DNA of 64,000 nt from Streptomyces sp. CB02009 (lineage in GTDB: Bacteria > Actinomycetota > Actinomycetes > Streptomycetales > Streptomycetaceae). The position numbers and the translations under genes are program-made. Shown here piece after piece: positions 23,966-31,862 of this stretch. The stretch spans positions 310,001 through 374,000 of the forward strand of contig NZ_LIVV01000006.1 in assembly GCF_001905825.1 (NCBI RefSeq), written 5' to 3'. The notes below the pieces were generated by a model that searched no databases, was not told where the DNA came from, and saw only the letters and a list, made by a program, of their open reading frames with translations. Position 1 is the first letter of the stretch. Each line of letters begins with the position of its first letter.

Positions 23966-25069
23966 ATGACACCGGGGCGGCACACCCCTGACCCACGCGA
24001 GGCACGCACCCCCGCCGAGTTCCTCGCGCGCCTCCAGGCCCTCAAGGACCGGTCGGGCCTCACCTACCGCGAGCTCTCGGTCCGGGCCGAGGCCCGCGGG
24101 GACGTCCTGCCCCGGTCCACCGTGGCGAACATGCTGGCCCGCGCGACCCTGCCCCGCGAGGAACTCCTGACCGCCTTCGTCCGCGCCTGCGGGGCTACCC
24201 CGGACGAGCTGGCGGAGTGGCGGACGGTACGGACGGAGCTGGCGGGACGGGGGGCGTACAGGACGGCCGACGCGGACCAGGATGGCGACACGGACCCGGA
24301 TACCGATACGGCGGATGTCGACCCGGCGCGAACCGACCCGGCGGATGCCGACCCGGCGGAGACCGCCGGACCGCCCCCCGCCTGGCCCGGGCACGAGGCA
24401 GCAGCCGTAGCCGTAGCCGCCCCGCAGGGCGGTCCCGGCACCCCGTCCCGGACCCCTCCCGCCACGTCCCGCATACGGCGCGCGCTCGTCGCCGCCGTGG
24501 CCGTGGCCGGGCTCGTCCTCGCCGGGTTCAGCGTCGTCGCCCTCCTCCGCGACGGCGGCACCGGCCGCGCGGGCCGCCCGCCCGGCACCCCCGCCGCCGT
24601 GGCCCCCGCCGTCGGAGACGTACGCATCCGGGTGACCGGCACCGACTTCTGCCTCGCCGAACGGCGCGGCACCCGCACCGGGCAGGTCCATCAGGTGCCG
24701 TGCGCGGAGCCGGACTTCCCCCGCTACTCGCTCGCGACGGTGGGCACCGGCCGGTGGAGGATCGTCTCCGACCACCCCGACTTCGGCCCCGGCTGCTCCG
24801 GGATACCCTCCGGCGGCCGGATACCCGACTCGGCGTACGAGGACTCCGAGTGCGGGGACCCCAGCCGGGTCGAGGCCTTCGCCCTGGAGCCGTACGGCAC
24901 CCCCGAGGGGGCCGTACGCGGCTACCGGATCGTCCCGGTCGGCTCCGCGACCCCCGGCACCTGCGTCACCGTCGTCGGCGACCGAGAGGCGGCCTGGGCG
25001 AAGCTGGCCCAGGCGCCGTGCACCCCGGACGCGGCCGGCCAGCTGTTCTCCTTCGAACGGCGGGACTGA
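23966..25069 (+). CDS. XRE-type HTH protein with single membrane helix and exported domain
   Basis: A 367-residue protein. Residues about 10-75 look like an XRE-type helix-turn-helix (FLARLQALKDRSGLTYRELSVRAEARGDVLPRSTVANMLARATLPREELLTAFVRACG). An acidic Asp/Pro/Ala-rich spacer, one membrane helix at about 173-195 (ALVAAVAVAGLVLAGFSVVALL) and an outer domain of about 165 residues with several cysteines (near FCLAERR, VPCAEPD, GCSGIP, SECGD, TCVTVV, APCTPD) follow. The outer part resembles the RICIN/XRE fusions common in Streptomyces, but no clear QxW repeats were seen. The topology suggests a membrane-tethered DNA-binding or signalling protein. ATG 23966 follows GGGAAGAGG. It is convergent with the phosphatase gene, with a 25-bp tandem repeat between them. 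Confidence 0.78.
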   Translation: MTPGRHTPDPREARTPAEFLARLQALKDRSGLTYRELSVRAEARGDVLPRSTVANMLARATLPREELLTAFVRACGATPDELAEWRTVRTELAGRGAYRTADADQDGDTDPDTDTADVDPARTDPADADPAETAGPPPAWPGHEAAAVAVAAPQGGPGTPSRTPPATSRIRRALVAAVAVAGLVLAGFSVVALLRDGGTGRAGRPPGTPAAVAPAVGDVRIRVTGTDFCLAERRGTRTGQVHQVPCAEPDFPRYSLATVGTGRWRIVSDHPDFGPGCSGIPSGGRIPDSAYEDSECGDPSRVEAFALEPYGTPEGAVRGYRIVPVGSATPGTCVTVVGDREAAWAKLAQAPCTPDAAGQLFSFERRD

Positions 25070-25098
25070 GCGGGGGCGCGGCGCGACATCGGCCGTTC

Positions 25099-25195
25099 GT
25101 CCCGGGACCGTCGTTCCCGGACGGTCCCGGGGCCGTCGTTCCCGGACGGTCCCGGGACCGTCGCTCCCCGACCGTCCCCGGGACCGTCGCCTCGG
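25099..25195. repeat. 25-bp tandem repeat, about four copies
   Basis: Units begin GTCCCGGGACCGTCGTTCCC at 25099, 25124, 25149 and 25174; the last is shortened. Each unit contains the palindrome TCCCGGGA or a near version, and adjacent units can pair as hairpins. The array fills the gap between two convergent genes and may end transcription in both directions. Confidence 0.85.
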
Positions 25196-25198
25196 ACC

Positions 25199-25951
25199 TC
25201 AGCGTGACGGCGACGCCTGCTCGACCAGTCGGGCCCTGAGCGCCGTCACCACCGCCGGATCGAGCCCGACGTGGCCGGTGACGTACGCGTCCACGGAGCC
25301 GTACCGCGCGCGCAGGTCCGCGAGGAAGAGCCGGATGACGTCGGCGGGCGCCCGGCCGTAGCCCGGCCAGCGGAGTTCGCGGCCGGGGTGGGCGGCCCGC
25401 CAGTCGGCGATCAGCCGCTCCGTGGCCAGCTCGGTGAGCGCGAAGTCCGCGAGGATCTCCTCGTCCGGAACGCCCAGGAGGGCGAGGACGACGGCGGCGA
25501 GCAGCCCCGTACGGTCCTTTCCCGACGCGCAGTGGAAGACGAGCGGCCCGTCGGCGGAGGCGATCACCTCCAGGGCCGTACGGAGTTCCACCGCGCCGTC
25601 CTCGGCGACCTCGGCGAACCGGTCGGCGAGGTAGCGCCAGGGGTCGAGGTCCGGATCGATCTCCGCCTGGTCGTAGGGGCGGTGCTCGATGGAGAGGTTG
25701 TGCCAGGAGATGTCCGCCGTCTCCGGGAGGCGGCCCTTGGCGGCGATCTCCCACGGGTAGCGCAGGTCGATCACCGTGGTCACGTCGAGCGCCCGGAAGC
25801 GCTCCCGGTCGGCGGGGTCGGCGTCCGCCAGCTTGGCGAGGGAGTCGGAGCGGTAGAGGGTCGCCCACCGCACGGTTCCGCCGTCGGCGGTCCGATATCC
25901 GCCCAGGTCGCGGAAGTTGTGGAGTCGTTCGAAGGGTATGTGTCGTATCAC
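25199..25951 (-). CDS. Tyrosine-protein phosphatase (Y_phosphatase3 type)
   Basis: A 250-residue cytoplasmic phosphatase. The P-loop HCASGKDRTG carries the catalytic Cys and Arg, and the Lys in the loop is typical of the bacterial MptpB-like, lipid-tolerant group. The N-terminal signature HNFRDLGGYRTADGGTVRWATLYRSDSL is also characteristic. Members can act on phosphotyrosine, phosphoserine and phosphoinositides, so the substrate is open. The start is GTG 25951 without a strong ribosome site. The gene lies 36 bases downstream of an XRE regulator on the same strand and may be co-transcribed with it. No signal peptide is present, in contrast to secreted mycobacterial relatives. Confidence 0.92.
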   Translation of the reverse strand: MIRHIPFERLHNFRDLGGYRTADGGTVRWATLYRSDSLAKLADADPADRERFRALDVTTVIDLRYPWEIAAKGRLPETADISWHNLSIEHRPYDQAEIDPDLDPWRYLADRFAEVAEDGAVELRTALEVIASADGPLVFHCASGKDRTGLLAAVVLALLGVPDEEILADFALTELATERLIADWRAAHPGRELRWPGYGRAPADVIRLFLADLRARYGSVDAYVTGHVGLDPAVVTALRARLVEQASPSR

Positions 25952-25987
25952 CGCGCCAATGTACGGGCGGGGGTGCGGAATCCGGCG

Positions 25988-26662
25988 CTACGCGCCGACG
26001 GCGGCCCAGAAGTGCCCGGTGATCCCGTCGAGATAGGCGCGGCCCTCGTTGCCGGTGCCGGCCGAGGCGCCCCAGCTGCTGGTCGCCGCCATCCGTGCGT
26101 GGTACTCGGTGTGCAGCCGCTGCAGGGCGTACTCCAGGGTCTTCCTGGGCAGCGGCAGCATCTTCACGGCCGGTTTCACGTAGGCCTGCCAGCGGTGGGT
26201 GGTGGCGGCGTTCCGCAGCAGCTCCGCGAGGTCCTCGTCGCCGCCGGTGGCGGTGATCAGGGCGCGCGGGCCGAGACCGAGCACCTCGGCGAGGGCGGCC
26301 GTCTGGCGTTCGGTGCCGCGCCAGCGGCCCTCGTCCTCCATGCGCTGGTACGCGGCGGCCGAGACGCCGACCCGCCGGGCCAGCTCCTCGGGGGCGAGGC
26401 CGCGCGTCATCCGGTGCTCGCGGAGGGTGGTGGCGGCGGCGATGAGCTCGGCGGGGGCGCACCACAGGACGCCCGCGAGGGCGGTGAGCTCCTGCTCGTC
26501 GGGGACGGCGCGGCCGCGTTCCCACGCGACGACGGCGTCGGGATCGACGAGGAGCCCGTACTGCGCGCGCATGCCGTACGCGACGTGACCGGGGGTCATG
26601 CCGAGACCCTCGCGCAAGCGCCGCGCGGCCAGGGCGTTGAAGGGTGGTGAGGGTTGGTGCAC
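25988..26662 (-). CDS. XRE family helix-turn-helix protein
   Basis: A 224-residue protein with two HTH-like segments: residues about 8-62 (NALAARRLREGLGMTPGHVAYGMRAQYGLLVDPDAVVAWERGRAVPDEQEL) and about 80-130 (LREHRMTRGLAPEELARRVGVSAAAYQRMEDEGRWRG), the second a typical Cro/C1 domain. The C-terminal part ends in GITGHFWAAVGA and is of unknown function. The start GTG 26662 has no Shine-Dalgarno, so leaderless translation is likely. It is followed closely by the tyrosine phosphatase gene, which may form an operon with it. No phage or restriction-modification neighbour is present, so it is probably a housekeeping or developmental regulator; targets are unknown. Confidence 0.85.
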   Translation of the reverse strand: MHQPSPPFNALAARRLREGLGMTPGHVAYGMRAQYGLLVDPDAVVAWERGRAVPDEQELTALAGVLWCAPAELIAAATTLREHRMTRGLAPEELARRVGVSAAAYQRMEDEGRWRGTERQTAALAEVLGLGPRALITATGGDEDLAELLRNAATTHRWQAYVKPAVKMLPLPRKTLEYALQRLHTEYHARMAATSSWGASAGTGNEGRAYLDGITGHFWAAVGA

Positions 26663-26777
26663 CCGGTCAACGTAGGTGCGGAGGGTGACGGCGGGCTACG
26701 GTGCGTTCCCCCAAACCTCAGAAGTCGTAGGAACGTGGGAACTGGCCGGTAACCGCCGGTGGCGGGGGCGAAGACGA

Positions 26778-27473
26778 TCAGTGACCGCGGTCGGGGCCGT
26801 CGAGCCAGCGGTACTGGAGCTCCGGCCGCCCGATCTGACCGTACTGCGGGGCGCGCACCGCCCGGCCCTCGGTCACCAGGTGCTCGAGGTAGCGGCGCGC
26901 GGTGATCCGGGAGATCCCGACGGCCGCGCCGGCCTCGGCGGCGGTGAGCCCGGCCGGGGTGGACCGGAGGGTCCGGGTGACGGACTCCAGGGTGGGCGCG
27001 CTCAGGCCCTTGGGAAGGGTGGTGGGGTGCGGGGCCCGGAGGGTGGCGAGCGCCCGGTCGACCTCGTCCTGCCCGGAGGCCTCGCCCGCCGTCGCCCGGA
27101 ACTCGGCGTACCGGGCGAGCCGGTCCCGCAGGGTCGCGAAGGCGAAGGGCTTGAGGACGTACTGGACGACGCCGAGCGAGACGCCCTCACGGACGACGGC
27201 CAGGTCGCGGGCGGAGGTCACGGCGATGACGTCGGCCGAGTGCCCGGCGGCGCGCAGCGCGCGCAGCAGCTGGAGGCCGTGGCCGTCGGGGAGGTACAGG
27301 TCGAGCAGGATCAGATCGACGGGCGTCCGCTCCAGCAGGCGCACGGCGGCGGCCCGGGAGTGGGCGACGCCGACGACGGTGAACCCGTCGACGCGGCCGG
27401 CGTACAGGGCATGGGCGTCGGCGGCGACGGGATCGTCCTCGACGACCAGCACCCGCAGGGGAGGCACGCTCAC
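26778..27473 (-). CDS. CitB/DcuR-type response regulator
   Basis: A 231-residue response regulator. The receiver domain is at the N-terminus (VLVVEDDPVAADAHALYAG, phospho-acceptor Asp58 in LILLDLYLPDGHG, conserved Thr/Ser in AVTSARD and Lys in LKPFAFATL). The C-terminal output domain has the HTH TAAEAGAAVGISRITARRYLEHLV followed by QYGQIGRPELQYRW, as in the CitB/DcuR family that controls uptake of citrate and C4-dicarboxylates. GTG 27473 overlaps the stop of the sensor kinase gene (GTGA), so both are coupled. The divergent symporter gene at 29435 is the obvious target by family habit and position. I saw no second candidate target nearby. Confidence 0.93.
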   Translation of the reverse strand: MSVPPLRVLVVEDDPVAADAHALYAGRVDGFTVVGVAHSRAAAVRLLERTPVDLILLDLYLPDGHGLQLLRALRAAGHSADVIAVTSARDLAVVREGVSLGVVQYVLKPFAFATLRDRLARYAEFRATAGEASGQDEVDRALATLRAPHPTTLPKGLSAPTLESVTRTLRSTPAGLTAAEAGAAVGISRITARRYLEHLVTEGRAVRAPQYGQIGRPELQYRWLDGPDRGH

Positions 27474-29227
27474 GAGACCACCTCGGAAGAGCCGGCGGGG
27501 GGCGTGCCGGGTGTGCCGCGCGGCACCGACACGGCTGCCGGCACCGGCACGGCTGTCGGCACCGGTACGGCCGCCGGCACCTGTACGGCCTTCGGCACCT
27601 GCACGGCTGTCGGCACCTGCGCGGCCGCCGGCATCGGCGCCGGCAGGGGGAGGCGGACCGTGAAGGCCGCCCCGCCCGCCTCCGCGTCCGTCACGTCCAG
27701 CGTGCCCGTCGCGCGGGACACCGCCTGGCCCACCAGGGCCAGGCCCAGGCCCCGCCCCGGGCCCCTGGTGCTCCAGCCCCGGCCCAGGACCGCGTCGCGG
27801 TCGGCGGGGCGGACGCCGGGGCCGTTGTCGGAGACCCGGAGGAGCAGTTCGCCGTCTCCCGTGCGCGCCGCGACCGTGACCGTCACGCGGGCGTGCGGGG
27901 TGCCTCCCGCCGCCTCCACCGCGTTGTCGATGAGGTTCCCGAGGATCGTCACCAGGTCCCGGGACGGCAGCGCCGACGGCACCAGGCCGTCGTCGATGCG
28001 GCTGTCCTCGGTCAGGACCAGCTCCACGCCCCGCTCGTTCGCCTGCGCCGCCTTGCCGAGCAGCAGCGCCGCGAGCACCGGTTCCCCGACGGCGTCCACG
28101 ACCCGGTCCGTGAGCGCCTGGGCCAGCTCCAGCTCCGCCGTCGCGAACTCCACGGCCTCCGCCACCCGGCCCAGCTCGATGAGCGACACGACCGTGTGCA
28201 GCCGGTTCGCCGCCTCGTGGGCCTGCGAGCGGAGCGCCTCCGTGAATCCCCGCTCCGAGTCCAACTCGCCCGACAGCGCCTGGAGTTCCGTGCGGTCCCG
28301 GAGCGTGGCGACGGTGCCGCGGCGCTCCCCGCCCACCACCGGCCGGGTGTTGACCACCAGCACCCGGTCCGCCGTCAGATGCGTCTCGTCGACCCGCGGC
28401 TCCGAGGACAGCAGCGCGCCCGTCAGCGTCGCGGGGAGGCCGAGTTCCGCCGCCGGCCGGCCGACGACCCCCTCGTCCAGCCCCAGCAGCTCCCGCGCAC
28501 CGTCGTTGATGAGCGCGATCCGCCGCCGCCCGTCGAGCATCACGAGCCCCTCGCGGACCGCGTGCAGCGCGGCCTCGTGGTAGTCGTGCATGCGGCTCAG
28601 CTCCGCCGCGTTCATGCCGTGGGTGTGCCGCCGCAGCCGCGCGTTGATCACGTACGTGCCCGCCCCGCCGAGCGCGAGCGCCGCGCCCGCCATGCCGAGC
28701 AGCGCGGCGACCTGCTCCCGTACCTGCTCGCTGATCTTCTCGATCGTGATGCCCGCGCTGACCAGCGCCACGACCCGGCCGCCTCCGTCGAAGACCGGTG
28801 CCACCGTCCGCACGGAAGGGCCGAGCACCCCCAGATGGGTCTCGGAGTGCGTCCGGCCCGCCACCGCCTCCTCGATGTGACCGAGGTACGTCCGGCCGAT
28901 CTGCTCCGGCTCGGGGTGGGTCCAGCGCGTGCCGTCCGGCGCCATGATCACCACGAAGGCCACGCCCGCGTGGCGGCGCAGCGCCTCGGCGTACGGCTGG
29001 AGCACCGCCGTCGGGTCGGCGGACCGCGCCGCGGCGAGCACGGACGGGGAGTCGGCGACGGCGGCGGCGGTCGCGGTGGCCTGGCGCCGCGCGTTCTCCT
29101 CGGCCTGCGCCCGGTCCGTGACGTATGCGAAGACCGCGCACCCGGCCACGACGACGGCCACGAGCACGACCTGCATCGCGAAGAGCTGGCCGGCCAGGCT
29201 GCGGGGGCGGGGGAGGGGGAGACGCAT
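27470..29227 (-). CDS. CitA/DcuS-type sensor histidine kinase
   Basis: A 585-residue membrane sensor. Helix 1 is at about residues 10-32 (LAGQLFAMQVVLVAVVVAGCAVFAYV), a periplasmic-type PAS/Cache domain at about 35-170 (AVADSPSVLAAARS...FVVIMAPDGTRWTHPEPEQIGRTYLGHIEEA), helix 2 at about 180-200, a cytoplasmic PAS at about 220-330, then the SpoOB-like dimerisation segment (LRSQAHEAANRLHTVVSLIELG, likely phospho-His in AHEAANRLH) and a HATPase with DNGPGV and GRGLGLALVGQ. The tail after the HATPase is unusual: about six VPxAVx hexapeptides encoded by an 18-bp tandem repeat. ATG 29227 lacks a Shine-Dalgarno. It probably senses a C4-dicarboxylate or citrate and signals to the coupled response regulator. 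Confidence 0.92.
   Translation of the reverse strand: MRLPLPRPRSLAGQLFAMQVVLVAVVVAGCAVFAYVTDRAQAEENARRQATATAAAVADSPSVLAAARSADPTAVLQPYAEALRRHAGVAFVVIMAPDGTRWTHPEPEQIGRTYLGHIEEAVAGRTHSETHLGVLGPSVRTVAPVFDGGGRVVALVSAGITIEKISEQVREQVAALLGMAGAALALGGAGTYVINARLRRHTHGMNAAELSRMHDYHEAALHAVREGLVMLDGRRRIALINDGARELLGLDEGVVGRPAAELGLPATLTGALLSSEPRVDETHLTADRVLVVNTRPVVGGERRGTVATLRDRTELQALSGELDSERGFTEALRSQAHEAANRLHTVVSLIELGRVAEAVEFATAELELAQALTDRVVDAVGEPVLAALLLGKAAQANERGVELVLTEDSRIDDGLVPSALPSRDLVTILGNLIDNAVEAAGGTPHARVTVTVAARTGDGELLLRVSDNGPGVRPADRDAVLGRGWSTRGPGRGLGLALVGQAVSRATGTLDVTDAEAGGAAFTVRLPLPAPMPAAAQVPTAVQVPKAVQVPAAVPVPTAVPVPAAVSVPRGTPGTPPAGSSEVVS
27522..27629 (-). repeat. 18-bp tandem repeat (six units) encoding the kinase C-terminal tail
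   Basis: Six consecutive 18-bp units of the type GGCACCTGYACGGCYGYC (plus-strand reading) start at 27522, 27540, 27558, 27576, 27594 and 27612. They encode VPxAVx hexapeptides after the last ATPase motif of the sensor kinase. Units differ only at a few, mostly third-position, bases. Copy number could vary without shifting frame. Confidence 0.9.
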
Positions 29228-29357
29228 GCGGGTAAGTGTGCACGTGGGACGGTGCGCCGACGCATTGCGTTCCCGAATCGTTCCCTCGCCGCCGTCCCCC
29301 GCCGTGCCTCCTCCGCCCCGTCCGCACGGTTCGGTCGTGAACGAAACGTACGTAACC

Positions 29358-29371
29358 GTGACCCCGGTCAC
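29358..29371. promoter_or_regulatory. Inverted repeat GTGACC-CC-GGTCAC in the symporter upstream region
   Basis: A perfect six-base dyad 64 bases before the symporter start and about 130 bases from the kinase start. It sits in a locally AT-richer segment (ACGAAACGTACGTAACC just upstream). It is a candidate binding site for the adjacent CitB-type regulator, though that family often uses less symmetric sites. Confidence 0.4.
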
Positions 29372-29434
29372 AGGCTGTTGGATGCTCTCGGAGTCCACCG
29401 GGACGTGGACACCCATCAGCACGAGGAGGACCCC

Positions 29435-30793
29435 GTGGCCGCAGGGCGGGACCGTACGCACTATCTGTACCTGGCCGTGATCGGAGCCGTGGTGCTCGGC
29501 ATCGCGGTCGGATTCCTGGCACCCGGCGTCGCCGTCGAGCTGAAGCCGCTGGGAACCGGCTTCGTCAACCTGATCAAGATGATGATCTCGCCGATCATCT
29601 TCTGCACGATCGTGCTCGGCGTCGGATCGGTCCGGAAGGCCGCGAAGGTCGGCGCCGTGGGCGGTCTCGCCCTCGGCTACTTCCTCCTGATGTCGACCGT
29701 CGCACTCGCGATCGGCCTCGTCGTCGGCAACATCCTGGAGCCCGGCTCCGGGCTGCACCTCACCAAGGAGCTGGCCGAGGCCGGCGCCAAGCAGGCCGAG
29801 GGCGCGAGCGAGTCCACGCCGGACTTCCTCCTCGGGATCATCCCCACGACCATCGTCTCGGCCTTCACCGAGGGCGAGGTCCTCCAGACCCTCCTCGTCG
29901 CGCTGCTCGCCGGCTTCGCGCTCCAGGCCATGGGCGCGACGGGCGAACCGGTGCTCCGCGGGATCGGGCACATCCAGCGGCTCGTCTTCCGGATCCTCGG
30001 CATGATCATGTGGGCCGCCCCGGTCGGCGCGTTCGGCGCGATCGCGGCCGTCGTCGGCGCGACCGGCGTCGACGCCCTGAAGTCGCTCGCCGTCATCATG
30101 ATCGGCTTCTACCTGACCTGTGCGATCTTCGTCTTCGTGGTCCTCGGGACGCTCCTGCGGCTGGTCGCCGGGCTCAACATCTGGACCCTCCTCCGGTACC
30201 TCGGCCGCGAGTTCCTGCTGATCCTCTCCACCTCCTCGTCCGAGTCCGCGCTGCCGCGGCTCATCGCGAAGATGGAGCACCTGGGCGTCAGCAAGCCCGT
30301 CGTCGGCATCACCGTGCCGACCGGCTACTCCTTCAACCTCGACGGCACCGCGATCTACCTGACGATGGCCTCGCTCTTCGTCGCCGAGGCGATGGGCGAC
30401 CCGCTCTCCGTCGGTGAGCAGATCTCCCTCCTCGTCTTCATGGTCATCGCCTCGAAGGGCGCGGCGGGCGTCACCGGCGCCGGTCTCGCCACCCTCGCGG
30501 GCGGCCTCCAGTCCCACCGGCCCGAGCTGGTCGACGGGGTGGGCCTGATCGTCGGCATCGACCGCTTCATGAGCGAGGCGCGCGCGCTGACCAACTTCGC
30601 GGGCAACGCGGTCGCGACGGTGCTCGTCGGGACGTGGACGAAGGAGATCGACAAGGAGCGGGTCGCCGAGGTACTGGCCGGGCGGGTGCCGTTCGACGAG
30701 AAGACGCTGGTGGACGACCACGCGCCGACTCCCACGGAGGTCCCGGACCAGCGCGCGGAGGAGGGCGAGGAGAAGGCCCGGGCAGGCGTCTGA
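29435..30793 (+). CDS. Dicarboxylate:cation symporter (DctA/GltP family)
   Basis: A 452-residue secondary transporter that couples Na+ or H+ entry to uptake of C4-dicarboxylates or acidic amino acids. The family signature is clear: the first helices YLYLAVIGAVVLGIAVGFLAPG, LKPLGTGFVNLIKMMISPIIFCTIVLGVGSV, hairpin-1 serines LILSTSSSESALPRLI, the TM7 region GYSFNLDGTAIYLTMASLF (variant of the NMDGT motif, here NLDGT) and hairpin 2 SKGAAGVTGAGLATLAG, then GIDRFMSEARALTNFAGNAVAT. GTG 29435 follows GAGGAGGA. It is divergent from a CitA/CitB-type two-component system, which supports a dicarboxylate substrate over glutamate. The 35-residue C-terminal tail is acidic. Confidence 0.95.
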   Translation: MAAGRDRTHYLYLAVIGAVVLGIAVGFLAPGVAVELKPLGTGFVNLIKMMISPIIFCTIVLGVGSVRKAAKVGAVGGLALGYFLLMSTVALAIGLVVGNILEPGSGLHLTKELAEAGAKQAEGASESTPDFLLGIIPTTIVSAFTEGEVLQTLLVALLAGFALQAMGATGEPVLRGIGHIQRLVFRILGMIMWAAPVGAFGAIAAVVGATGVDALKSLAVIMIGFYLTCAIFVFVVLGTLLRLVAGLNIWTLLRYLGREFLLILSTSSSESALPRLIAKMEHLGVSKPVVGITVPTGYSFNLDGTAIYLTMASLFVAEAMGDPLSVGEQISLLVFMVIASKGAAGVTGAGLATLAGGLQSHRPELVDGVGLIVGIDRFMSEARALTNFAGNAVATVLVGTWTKEIDKERVAEVLAGRVPFDEKTLVDDHAPTPTEVPDQRAEEGEEKARAGV

Positions 30794-30837
30794 CGCCGAG
30801 AGGCGCGGGCGGGCGTCAGACGCCGAGAGGCGCGGGG
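30785..30837 (+). repeat. Direct repeat with 27-bp period spanning the symporter stop
   Basis: Two copies beginning GGCGTCTGACGCCGAGAGGC and GGCGTCAGACGCCGAGAGGC start at 30785 and 30812. The first contains the symporter stop codon TGA. Each copy includes a GGCGTC...GACGCC dyad that can form a small hairpin. Confidence 0.8.
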
Positions 30838-30931
30838 CGGTTGGGCGGGGGCCGCTGCGTCTCGGGGGAGAAACTCCGTACGCCCCCACAGTCAGGTCCC
30901 GGGCCTTGAGCCGGATCCGGGGCCCGAGGGA

Positions 30932-30957
30932 AGGGCGCCTCCGGACGGGGGCGCCCT
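30932..30957. terminator. Hairpin between convergent symporter and aldo/keto reductase genes
   Basis: An eight-bp stem (AGGGCGCC/GGCGCCCT) with a ten-base loop, 21 bases from the reductase stop at 30978. It probably works in both directions. Confidence 0.6.
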
Positions 30958-30977
30958 CCTGCACACCCGGTCGCGGG

Positions 30978-31862
30978 TCACACCCCGTCCAGCTCCCGCA
31001 CCTCCTGCGCCGTCAGCACCAGCGCCCCCGCCGCCGCCGAGTCCCGTGCCGACTCCGGCCGGCTCGCCCCCGGGATCGGCAGGACGGCCTCCGAGCGGGC
31101 GAGCAGCCACGCCAGGGCCACCCGCTGCGGGCCGACCCCGCGCGCCCGCGCCACCCTGTGGAAGGCCCCGAACTCCGGGTCCTCCCGCTGGGCGGAGGGG
31201 CCGTCGAGGGAACTGCGCGAGATGCCGCCCAGGGGGCTCCACGGCAGGAAGGCCAGGCCCAGCTCCGCGCAGAGCCGCAGCTCCGCCTCGCTCGTGCGGA
31301 CCGCCGGCGAGTAGCGGTTCTGCACCGAGACCAGCCGGTCGCCCAGGATCTCGCGGGCGAGCAGGATCTGCTCGGTGTCGACGTTGGAGACCCCTGCCAG
31401 CCGGATGGTCCCCGCGTCCAGCAACTCCCTTATCGCGCCCAGGGATTCGGCGTACGGGACGGCCGGGTCGGGCTTGTGCAGCTGGTAGAGGCCGATCGGC
31501 GTGGAGCCGAGCCGGCGCGCGGAGGCCTCCGCCGCCCGCCGCAGGTGCCCGGGCCGCCCGTCGACGGTCCAGCCGCCGTCCGCCGTCCGGCCCCGTCCGC
31601 CCTTCGTCGCCACGAGTACGCCGTCCGAGCCGGCTCCGTACGAGGCGAGGGCCCGCGCCACGAGCAGTTCGCCCTCGCCGGGGGTGCCGTCCGGCGGGTG
31701 GTAGGAGTCGGCGGTGTCGAGCAGGGTCACGCCCGCGTCGAGGGCGGCGTGCACGGTGGCCACGGCCCGCGCCTCGTCCGGCCGGCCCTCGACGGACAGC
31801 GGCATGGTGCCGAGGCCGACGGCGCCGACCCGTACGTCCCCCAGCATCCGGTGGCGCGTCAC
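30978..31862 (-). CDS. Aldo/keto reductase
   Basis: A 294-residue NADPH-dependent oxidoreductase of the AKR barrel fold. Recognisable parts are GLGTMPLSVEGRPDEARAVATVHAALDAGVTLLDTADSYHP (with Asp and Tyr of the catalytic tetrad), VLVATKGG (catalytic Lys), IGLYQLHKPDP (catalytic His), IRLAGVSNV and the coenzyme end LPIPGASRPESARDSA. The substrate is unknown; members reduce aldehydes, sugars or quinones. The start GTG 31862 overlaps the stop of the preceding epimerase gene (GTGA), so the two are coupled and may act on a common carbonyl or sugar substrate. A terminator-like hairpin follows at 30932-30957. Confidence 0.92.
   Translation of the reverse strand: MTRHRMLGDVRVGAVGLGTMPLSVEGRPDEARAVATVHAALDAGVTLLDTADSYHPPDGTPGEGELLVARALASYGAGSDGVLVATKGGRGRTADGGWTVDGRPGHLRRAAEASARRLGSTPIGLYQLHKPDPAVPYAESLGAIRELLDAGTIRLAGVSNVDTEQILLAREILGDRLVSVQNRYSPAVRTSEAELRLCAELGLAFLPWSPLGGISRSSLDGPSAQREDPEFGAFHRVARARGVGPQRVALAWLLARSEAVLPIPGASRPESARDSAAAGALVLTAQEVRELDGV

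Noticed and set aside
25099-25195. Possible CRISPR array
   Set aside because: The four 25-bp copies are contiguous with no spacers.
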